Part shown: positions 1 through 5,321 of the stretch, piece by piece | Position numbering within the stretch: the stretch's first letter is position 1 | Layout of the letters: every line of letters starts with the position of its first letter | Assembly (NCBI GenBank): GCA_947383275.1 | Contig: CANDCW010000116.1 | Span: 1-6,088, forward strand | DNA length: 6,088 bases | Direction of reading: 5' to 3' | From: an uncultured Bacillota bacterium | GTDB lineage: Bacteria > Bacillota > Clostridia > Oscillospirales > Oscillospiraceae | Program-made: the position numbers and the translations under genes | The notes under the pieces: generated by a model | Databases searched by the model: none | The model's input: only the letters and a program-made list of their open reading frames with translations | What the model was told of the DNA's origin: nothing

Positions 1-218
1 TGAAAAGGCTGCCGGGAGACTTGCAGCTGTGCCTCCGGGTACTCCAGCCACCACGTCTGATTCTTTGAAATGACCTGGAGGGAGGCAGTGCAGTGTCCTT
101 CTCTGTCGATATGGAACGCGGGAATCAGCGCCAGAGTCTGTCCCTGCGGATTCTGGTGCTTGAAGTACCAGCCCTCAAAATAGGGGCCCGTCTTAGTTCT
201 ACCGCGGAAAAATCCCAT
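1..218 (-). CDS. Tocopherol cyclase-family protein, N-terminal part (runs off left edge)
   Basis: The first 72 codons of a minus-strand gene whose 3' end lies outside the window. The protein begins MGFFRGRTKTGPYFEGWYFK and continues with HQN...LALIPAFH. The PYFEGWYFKHQ block followed by a LA-IPAF strand is the N-terminal hallmark of the tocopherol cyclase family (plant VTE1/SXD1 relatives), which also occurs in many Clostridia. Plant members close the chromanol ring of vitamin E. The clostridial members have no established substrate, and I infer none here. Family members are usually around 300 residues or longer, so about a quarter is visible. The ATG at 216-218 is fixed as the start: TGA and TAA lie in frame two and three codons upstream, and a GGGGTGA ribosome binding site (225-231) sits 6 nt before it. 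No signal peptide is seen. Family assignment is fairly firm; function is unknown. Confidence 0.8.
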   Translation of the reverse strand, partial: MGFFRGRTKTGPYFEGWYFKHQNPQGQTLALIPAFHIDREGHCTASLQVISKNQTWWLEYPEAQLQVSRQPF

Positions 219-227
219 AATTTATCA

Positions 228-257
228 CCCCGGATTCAGTTTTCCCTGAATCTGGGG
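228..257 (-). promoter_or_regulatory. Leader hairpin overlapping the ribosome binding site of the tocopherol cyclase-like gene
   Basis: A 12-bp inverted repeat with one mismatch (232/253) has arms at 228-239 and 246-257 and a 6-nt loop. In the minus-strand transcript its 3' arm ends in GGGG, which is also the first part of the GGGGTGA ribosome binding site (225-231). Folding would therefore cover half of that site. Read on the plus strand it resembles a weak terminator, with only ATTTTAT after it, but no plus-strand gene precedes it. The structure is directly visible; a role in limiting translation is inference. Confidence 0.55.
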
Positions 258-309
258 ATTTTATATGGGATATTCTCCGATGCTGGAGGCCGTCGAAGCT
301 GCCTTGGTG

Positions 310-343
310 AAAAAGTTTTGCGGATATAAACCGCAAAACTTTT
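310..343 (-). terminator. Rho-independent terminator-like hairpin
   Basis: A perfect 13-bp inverted repeat with arms at 311-323 and 331-343 and a 7-nt AT-rich loop. On the minus strand the second arm ends in five T residues (310-314), as in an intrinsic terminator. The plus strand also gives four T residues, so it could work both ways. On the minus strand it lies downstream of the unrecognised frame at 437-664 and upstream of the tocopherol cyclase-like gene, so it would insulate that gene from upstream transcription. The stem has only four G/C pairs (GCGG/CCGC), so strength is uncertain. Confidence 0.6.
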
Positions 344-850
344 GATGTGAAGTGAGTGTTGCAGTTATAACTATATACTTTAGCAATTAAAAACACCCCT
401 ATATTAGCAGGTAGGCCAGCGGAAATTACCAGAGGATCAAGATGATGCACGTTGCGGATTTCCTGCTAAGTACGGAATATTAAGCTGCTCCTGGCCAGGA
501 AGCGGTTCAATTCTTGCGGGACTGTATCCAAAGAGGTCAGCAAACATTTTTTGGGCAATTTTTGATGGTTTATAGCCACTTTTGCTCCGTTCAATTTGCT
601 TTCCGGCACTCTTTGAAGCCAGTATTTCCACGTGTTCCACGTTTGTCTGTGGCTGTTTATGTGGTCAGAATGATTATCGCAACGAAAGAGGCCCTACATA
701 TGAACAGCGAAACGCTGTGTAGTTCGCTTGCTTTTCGCCTCTGTAGTTCTCCGTTTTAAATTGCAATTCCCTATCGACTTTTGCCTTCTCATTCGATATT
801 GTGTTGCTTGCGAAAGCCCCACAAAACACTGAAAATTAGGAGGAAAAAGT
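344..850. other. Intergenic stretch without an identified functional gene
   Basis: AT-richer than the operon to the right. Apart from the unrecognised minus-strand frame at 437-664 it holds small repeats only: a tandem pair of 9-mers TTCCACGT(G/T) at 626-643, and two copies of TGTAGTTC at 718-725 and 742-749, 24 nt apart, within the longer match CTNTGTAGTTC. Its right end (838-843) is the AGGAGG site of the plus-strand CAP gene. The promoter of that gene must lie here, but I could not find a -35/-10 pair good enough to report. No tRNA or known structured RNA was recognised. Confidence 0.5.
437..664 (-). pseudogene. Unrecognised 75-codon open frame, possibly a gene remnant
   Basis: An open minus-strand frame ending in TGA at 437-439. 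Upstream it is bounded by an in-frame TGA at 665-667; the only plausible starts are GTG codons at 638-640 and 629-631, and neither has a convincing ribosome binding site. The middle reads like real protein: a basic stretch (SKSGYKPSKIAQKMFADLFG), then YSPARIEPLPGQ. The FGYSPARIEPLPG segment weakly recalls the N-terminus of some small-molecule phosphotransferases (APH-like family), where a similar strand is followed by a Gly/Ser-rich loop; that loop is not clearly present here. I do not recognise the gene. A terminator-like hairpin about 95 nt downstream on the same strand fits the 3' end of a former gene. It could equally be a chance frame. Confidence 0.25.
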
Positions 851-1501
851 ATGACCAACATGAAAAAGCGCATTGCCGCCGCACTGACTGCGACCACTCT
901 CACTATCGGTCTCACCATCCCCGCGATGGCAGCGGAAGCGCCTGATGAACCTGTCCGCGTGAGCAGCTACAAGGGCAGTACCCTGGAGGTAGGAGAGCGC
1001 AGCGGCCTCATCATCGGTCCCAGCGGTGCAAACTACACTGTGACCTCCAGCAACCCAGACACGGTAGCGGTGGAATAGGTGCTGACCTTCTGGGTAGCCG
1101 TCGCCAAGTCAGAAGGAACCGCAGAGATTACTGTCTCCAACAATTCCGGGGAGTGCGGAGCCGTGACGCTCACGGTCGGTGCAGCCGCTGACCCCGCCCC
1201 GCCCGTTGAGGATGATAACACTGGACTGACTGACAACATGGAGATACGACAGGAGATGATCCGCCTGATTAACCAGACCCGTAAGGTTAATGGGGTGTCA
1301 GAACTGTCGGTCAATGAAGCCCTGATGAATGCCGCACAAGTCTGCTCCAACCGGCGCTACACCTGGCATCACGCTCCAGAAGAGGGTCAGGCCGCTGCCG
1401 AGGCCGGATATCCCTACGGCTTCGGCGACAACCTCACCGTGTTCACCGGTACAGTCGATGCTGCCCAGTGCGCCGTCGACAACTGGATCAACTCGGAGTG
1501 A
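851..1501 (+). pseudogene. Secreted Ig-like + CAP (SCP-like) domain protein, broken by an in-frame stop and 3' truncation
   Basis: Starts at the ATG at 851 with AGGAGG (838-843) 7 nt upstream. Residues 1-28 form a signal peptide (positive MTNMKKR, hydrophobic core, AMAA cleavage region). Residues about 35-110 look like a bacterial Ig-like (BIG2-type) domain: YTVTSSNPDTVAVE, then VLTFWVAVAKSEGTAEITV and a closing VTLTV strand. A short Pro/acid linker leads to a CAP domain from about residue 131: IRQEMIRLINQTR, ...WHHAPEEGQAAAEAGYPYGFGDNL..., AVDNWINSE. Codon 76 is TAG (1076-1078) in the middle of the Ig-like fold; both sides continue in the same frame, so a single base change (for example CAG to TAG) explains it. 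The frame ends at 1499-1501 just after NWINSE, where CAP proteins normally continue with a G-H motif and the last third of the domain. That lost end abuts a recombinase fragment. Product would be extracellular; presumed inactive. Confidence 0.8.
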
Positions 1502-1515
1502 CATAGTTAAAGATA

Positions 1516-1842
1516 CTAATCAATCTTGCCAACAAAGCGGTAAACAATCTCGATTTCCTGTACCCCGTTGCCGTCCTCGTCCTTGGTGGCCTCATGGACA
1601 AGGATTTTTTCAATCAGGGTGTTAAGCATATCGGCGGTTAACTCCGTGGGGCTGGAAAACTGCTTGATTAACTCCACCCACTTGTTTATGCCGTCCTCCT
1701 GCTCCTTGGTGCTGGCAAGCTGGGCCGTCAACGCTTCAATCTTCTTCTCAAGCTTTCCCTGTTCCTGCTGGTACTTCTGGGACAGCATGGAGAAATTGCG
1801 CTCCGTGATTTTCTCGTTTACCCTGTCCTCAGAGAGCTTTTG
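1516..1842 (-). pseudogene. Large serine recombinase (Tn4451 TnpX-like), C-terminal remnant
   Basis: An open frame of 108 residues, from just after an in-frame TGA (1843-1845) to a TAG stop (1516-1518). It reads QKLSEDRVNEKITERNFSML, then a Gln/Glu/Lys-rich coiled coil (QQEQGKLEKKIEALTAQL), then ELTADMLNTLIEKILVHEA and a final IEIVYRFVGKID. This order is typical of the extreme C-terminus of large serine recombinases of Tn4451/Tn5397-type elements: coiled coil, 'LT..ML..LI.KI.VHE' helix, and 'I.I.Y.F.G.I' strand. The N-terminal catalytic serine domain, the recombinase domain and the zinc ribbon are all absent, so it cannot be active. The internal ATG at 1786-1788 is not a true start. In such elements the recombinase gene lies near one end, which fits its stop being only about 15 nt from the broken CAP gene. 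Confidence 0.85.
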
Positions 1843-2019
1843 TCAAGGGGAAATATATCATTTCATTATTTATTAGCCACACTCACAAAAAATTGGCAAA
1901 ACGAATTGGATTTTTCATTAAAAGAACCGCCGTTATGGAAATGTCCATAAACGGCGGCCTACATATTTACAGTAAATTATCAATCTTATTTCTGGATAAA
2001 ATTTTTCATCTGTTCACTT
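1843..2019. other. AT-rich spacer between recombinase remnant and sugar operon
   Basis: Short AT-rich stretch with no coding potential on either strand. It holds the outer edge of the recombinase remnant (near 1843-1860) and the terminator of the minus-strand sugar operon (about 1910-1957). No direct repeat marking a target duplication was spotted. Confidence 0.6.
1910..1957 (-). terminator. Rho-independent terminator of the sugar operon
   Basis: Inverted repeat with arms at 1927-1939 and 1944-1957: 13 bp with a one-base bulge, a CCGCCGTT/AACGGCGG base and a 4-nt loop. On the minus strand the stem is followed by a T-rich tract (TTCTTTTAATGAAAAA). It lies about 60 nt past the stop of the GH32 gene, the last gene of the operon, where a terminator is expected. 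Confidence 0.85.
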
Positions 2020-3498
2020 CTACGCAAACAAGTCATATTTTGTTATGTCCATTAGAACCTGACCATCCGAAAAAAAGGAAATACCCTTGGCGGCAATGTC
2101 GGTGGAAATGGCAGCCGACATGACCTGTTCTCCGTCATTTACAAATATCTCCGCGCTGAATCGGTCCAGGATAATCCGAAGCCTCAGCATACCTTTCTCA
2201 TGGTGGACAAGACAGCGGCGCTGATGGATGTAGGCCCTGCGGGAGCCGGAGAATTTTCGGTCAATCTTCAGTGTGGATTCATGGGGCCGGAAGCTCAGGG
2301 AGGTCTTGTACTGCTTGTCCTGGGCAAAGCAGACCGCGAACTTCTGATACAAGCCGCAGTTATAATCGGGACGGATGGTCATTTCCATATCCACGGTGCG
2401 TCCCTCTATGCCGGACAGCCTGAGATTTCCCAGAACGGTGATGCTTTTGTAGGAAACCGGGTTGCTCCGGTATTGCTCCAGTTCACGGACGGGCCGTTGG
2501 TACAGCCGCCCGTTTCGGACGGACACCTCCCTGGGCAGACTCATCTGCCCAAACCATTTGCGCTCTGAAATCCTGTTGAGCGTGCAGGTATCCGGGTTTT
2601 GCATCCAGCCGATCATCACCCGCCTGCCGTCCGGCGTCAGGATAGTCTGGGGCGCGTAGAAGTCGATACCGTAGTCGATAGCCTGATCCGCCTCCGGGAT
2701 AAAGCGTTTCGCCCCCTCATCATAGCGCCCGATCATGCACACCGTTCCGTTTCCGTTGTGGTACTCAAAGCCCTCTGGCAGCATGTCCATGGGACTGACC
2801 AGCAGGACGTGTTTTCCGTTCAGAGAAAAGAAGTCAGGACACTCCCACATCCGCCCCAACCGGCCGTCATTCTCCATCAGAACGCTTTCAAACCTCCAGG
2901 AAAGCCCGTCCGGGCTGCTGAACAGGAGGACACGCCCCAGGCCGTCCATGTTACAGGTGCTTATCACGCAGCGCAGAGAGTTGTCCGCCTCCCTCCAGAC
3001 TTTGGGGTCCCGGAAATCATTCCGGCTCAACCCGGCGGGCAGGGCGGCCTCATCGATCACAGGATTGCCGGCGTATTTCGGATAGTCCAATCCGTCTCCA
3101 ACCGCCACGCACTGGGTCTGGACGGTCTTGCCGCCGCCCTCCTCCCGCACCCCGGTATAGAGCAGCAGGTGTTTCCCATCGGGAAGTTCGATGGCGCTGC
3201 CGGAAAAGCAGCCGAAAGCGTCATAGAATTCGTCGGGGGCCAGCGCGGCGGGGAGATGGGTCCAGCGCAGCAGGTCCCGGCTTACGGCGTGGCCCCAGTG
3301 CATGGAGTCCCACTCTGTGGAGTAGGGATTGTACTGGTAAAACAGGTGATACTGGCCCTGGTAAAAGGAAAAGCCGTTGGGGTCGTTCAGCCAGCCGATA
3401 TAGGGAGCCAGATGGAACACCGGCTTGATCTCGCTCGCAGCGTCCTGCGCGACCGCCTGTTCATATGCCCTTGTAAACAGCAGATTTTTGTCCTTCAC
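2020..3498 (-). CDS. Glycoside hydrolase family 32 (sucrose / beta-fructofuranoside hydrolase)
   Basis: A 492-residue cytoplasmic enzyme (no signal peptide), normal length for the SacA/ScrB type. Three GH32 motifs are intact: WLNDPNG with the nucleophile Asp39, FRDPKV with the transition-state Asp164, and MWECPDFF with the acid/base Glu219. An N-terminal five-bladed propeller is followed by a beta-sandwich (from about residue 350) with the usual AEIFVNDGEQV segment. It releases terminal fructose from sucrose or short fructo-oligosaccharides. Automated annotation may call it sucrose-6-phosphate hydrolase, but the adjacent genes encode an ABC importer, which delivers unphosphorylated sugar, so I infer a non-phosphorylated substrate. 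The start is GTG (3496-3498) with a GGAGGAG site (3506-3512) 7 nt upstream. The gene lies 74 nt after the MalG-type permease; a strong hairpin fills that gap. It ends with TAG, and the operon terminator follows. Confidence 0.95.
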   Translation of the reverse strand: MKDKNLLFTRAYEQAVAQDAASEIKPVFHLAPYIGWLNDPNGFSFYQGQYHLFYQYNPYSTEWDSMHWGHAVSRDLLRWTHLPAALAPDEFYDAFGCFSGSAIELPDGKHLLLYTGVREEGGGKTVQTQCVAVGDGLDYPKYAGNPVIDEAALPAGLSRNDFRDPKVWREADNSLRCVISTCNMDGLGRVLLFSSPDGLSWRFESVLMENDGRLGRMWECPDFFSLNGKHVLLVSPMDMLPEGFEYHNGNGTVCMIGRYDEGAKRFIPEADQAIDYGIDFYAPQTILTPDGRRVMIGWMQNPDTCTLNRISERKWFGQMSLPREVSVRNGRLYQRPVRELEQYRSNPVSYKSITVLGNLRLSGIEGRTVDMEMTIRPDYNCGLYQKFAVCFAQDKQYKTSLSFRPHESTLKIDRKFSGSRRAYIHQRRCLVHHEKGMLRLRIILDRFSAEIFVNDGEQVMSAAISTDIAAKGISFFSDGQVLMDITKYDLFA

Positions 3499-3512
3499 TG
3501 TGACACTCCTCC

Positions 3513-3554
3513 ATTCCCCTCGTTTTCCACCCTCGGATGGAAAACGAGGGGAAT
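3513..3554 (-). promoter_or_regulatory. Perfect 17-bp intercistronic hairpin touching the GH32 ribosome binding site
   Basis: Arms at 3513-3529 and 3538-3554 are exact reverse complements over 17 bp with an 8-nt loop. It begins 18 nt after the MalG-type permease stop and ends directly against the GGAGGAG site (3506-3512) of the GH32 gene. No T tract follows on either strand, so it is not a standard intrinsic terminator. Intercistronic hairpins in sugar operons can protect mRNA ends or set different levels of transporter and enzyme; that role here is inference. Confidence 0.7.
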
Positions 3555-3572
3555 TGTTTCAAGAAACTGTTG

Positions 3573-4433
3573 TTACTTGACCGCGCCGGCCACCACGCCG
3601 CCGATGATCTGCTTTTGAAGCACGACGTAGAGGATCAGGATGGGCGCCACGCACAGCAACAGCCCGGCCATGATGGTGCCGTAATCGGCGGAATAGGTCC
3701 CATAGAAGCTGTAAGTGGACAGGGGCAGGGTCAGCAGCTCCTTGTCCGTCAGCACAAGGGAGGGGAGCAGGAAGTCATTCCAGAACGCTAGGGAGTTCAG
3801 GATGACCATAGTGGAGATGATGGGCCGCAGCAGCGGGAACACGATCTTGAAAAAGGTCTGGACATGGGTGCAGCCGTCAATGTATGCGGCCTCCTCCAGG
3901 GCGATGGGGATATTTCCGTTGATGAATCCGTGGAACATGAACACGGACATGGCCATGGAGAACCCGGTGTGCAGGAAAATCAGGGTGATTCTGTGGTTCA
4001 GCACGTTCAGCATCCCGCCGTAGATGCTGACCAGGGGGATCATAATAGCTTGGAAGGGGATGATCATGGACGCCACCATAAGGGCTAGCATGAGCTTGGA
4101 GACCCAATTTTTATGGCGCACGATGTAATAGGCCAGCATCGCCGCCAGGAGGGTCACCAGTATGGTGGCAGACGCGGTGACAATCAGGGAGTTCTTGAAG
4201 GCGTTTAGGAAATTCATCTGGTTAAACGCCTTCACAAAGTTGTCAAAGGACAGCCCCTTTATGGTAAACAGCCAAGAAAACGGGCTCTTGATAATATCCC
4301 GCTTCTGCTTAAGGGAATTGATGACCACCATGATAAACGGAAACATATACGCGATGAAAATGATGATCAGTCTGGTCATGGCCAGCGCGTCCGCGACCTT
4401 CTTTTTGGTTCCTCCGATTGACGTCTGGTTCAT
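3573..4433 (-). CDS. Carbohydrate ABC transporter permease, MalG-type (CUT1)
   Basis: A 286-residue inner-membrane subunit of a binding-protein-dependent sugar importer. About six membrane segments are visible, the first at residues 21-40 (RLIIIFIAYMFPFIMVVINS). The cytoplasmic EAA loop, which docks onto the ATPase, is EEAAYIDGCTHVQTFFKIVFP at about 180-200. The C-terminus QKQIIGGVVAGAVK is the classic ending of MalG-like permeases. Its ATG (4431-4433) overlaps the TAA of the upstream MalF-type gene by one base (TAATG), so translation is probably coupled. It also has its own GGGAGGTGG site (4441-4449) inside the end of that gene. It pairs with the MalF-type protein as a heterodimer. The specific sugar is inferred from the GH32 neighbour to be sucrose or fructo-oligosaccharide. 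Confidence 0.95.
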   Translation of the reverse strand: MNQTSIGGTKKKVADALAMTRLIIIFIAYMFPFIMVVINSLKQKRDIIKSPFSWLFTIKGLSFDNFVKAFNQMNFLNAFKNSLIVTASATILVTLLAAMLAYYIVRHKNWVSKLMLALMVASMIIPFQAIMIPLVSIYGGMLNVLNHRITLIFLHTGFSMAMSVFMFHGFINGNIPIALEEAAYIDGCTHVQTFFKIVFPLLRPIISTMVILNSLAFWNDFLLPSLVLTDKELLTLPLSTYSFYGTYSADYGTIMAGLLLCVAPILILYVVLQKQIIGGVVAGAVK

Positions 4434-5305
4434 TATGCTTCCACCTCCCGTTTTTTCGTCATATATACCTGGATTCCGCTGAGGATGGCCACAATCACGA
4501 ACAGAATCAGCGCCTCCGCCTGCCCGACGCCAAACTGCCGGGAGGTGAACGCCTTTTCATAGACGTGCATGGCCGCCATCTCCGTGGTTCCGTAGGGTGC
4601 GCCCGCGGTCAGGGACAAGTTCACGTCATACACCATGAATGCCCGGGACAGGGTGAGGAACAGGCAGATGGTAAAGGAGGGCATCATGAGCGGTATGATA
4701 ATATTTTTCAGCTTGGTAAACCCGGAGGCCCCGTCAATACTGGCGGCCTCCATCACGTCCGCGTTCAGCCCCATAAAGCCCGCGACGTAAATCAGGATCA
4801 TGTAGCCGGAGAGTTGCCACACCGACACCACAACCAGGGCGATAAAGGCGTTTGTGGGGTCGGACAGCCAGGACACCTCGAACAGGCTCCATCCCGTACT
4901 CTCGCCGATGCTGACAAACACCCGGGAAAAGACAAACTGCCAGATATAGCCCAGCACAATGCCGCCGATCAGATTGGGTGTAAAGAAGCCCGCCCGGAAG
5001 AAGTTTTGGCCCTTCATCCCCCGGGTCAGCAGGTAGGCAATGGCGAAAGCCAGGATGTTGACGATCACCACTACCAGAATGACATACCGGAAGGTGAGCA
5101 GCAGGGAGGTCCAGAACTGCGCGTCCTTCACAACCCCGCCGAAGTTTTTGAACGCCACAAAGTTTTTCACATTTGACACGCCGTTCCAGTCGGTCAGCGT
5201 CAGGTAAGCGCCGTAGACAAACGGCACCATCACCACCGCGAGGAAGAAAAAGATTCCGGGCAGCGCGAAAATGCCGAAGTCTTTTCCGTTATTTTTGCTT
5301 TTCAT
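4433..5305 (-). CDS. Sugar ABC transporter permease, MalF-type (CUT1)
   Basis: A 290-residue inner-membrane permease, the MalF-like partner of the downstream MalG-type protein. It starts with a short basic cytoplasmic tail and a first membrane segment at about 12-34. Next come an extracytoplasmic loop (TLTDWNGVSNVKNFVAFKNF), typical of short clostridial MalF-like proteins, and a core of five further segments. The EAA loop reads MEAASIDGASGFTKLKNIIIPLMMP at about 185-209. The ATG at 5303-5305 is preceded by AAGGAGG (5317-5323), which overlaps the TAA of the binding-protein gene; the gap between the two genes is 16 nt. No large periplasmic insertion like that of E. coli MalF is present, as expected for Gram-positive members. 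Confidence 0.95.
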   Translation of the reverse strand: MKSKNNGKDFGIFALPGIFFFLAVVMVPFVYGAYLTLTDWNGVSNVKNFVAFKNFGGVVKDAQFWTSLLLTFRYVILVVVIVNILAFAIAYLLTRGMKGQNFFRAGFFTPNLIGGIVLGYIWQFVFSRVFVSIGESTGWSLFEVSWLSDPTNAFIALVVVSVWQLSGYMILIYVAGFMGLNADVMEAASIDGASGFTKLKNIIIPLMMPSFTICLFLTLSRAFMVYDVNLSLTAGAPYGTTEMAAMHVYEKAFTSRQFGVGQAEALILFVIVAILSGIQVYMTKKREVEA

Positions 5306-5321
5306 TGAAAATCCCCCCTCC

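Noticed and set aside
93..329. Plus-strand open frame of 78 codons at the left end
   Set aside because: It overlaps the tocopherol cyclase-like coding region on the other strand and runs through two hairpins; no domain or ribosome binding site.
772..800. Possible promoter for the CAP gene (GATATT near 795 as -10)
   Set aside because: No acceptable -35 box at 16-18 nt spacing; too weak to report as a feature.
1079..1501. Separate 140-codon gene starting at GTG 1079
   Set aside because: It begins in the middle of an Ig-like fold, has no ribosome binding site, and is in frame with the signal-peptide segment across a single TAG.
1568..1876. Plus-strand open frame of 102 codons across the recombinase remnant
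   Set aside because: It is the Ser/Phe/Leu-rich complement of a coiled-coil coding sequence on the minus strand, which has clear recombinase homology.
2599..3618. A 339-codon open frame on the plus strand, antisense to the GH32 gene
   Set aside because: It lies opposite a gene with all GH32 motifs intact, has a His/Pro/Gln/Val-rich composition typical of a high-GC antisense frame, and shows no recognisable domain.
4418..5176. A 252-codon open frame on the plus strand, antisense to the MalF-type permease gene
   Set aside because: Composition rich in His, Gln, Gly and Asp is the usual antisense shadow of a hydrophobic membrane protein; the minus strand encodes a clear permease.
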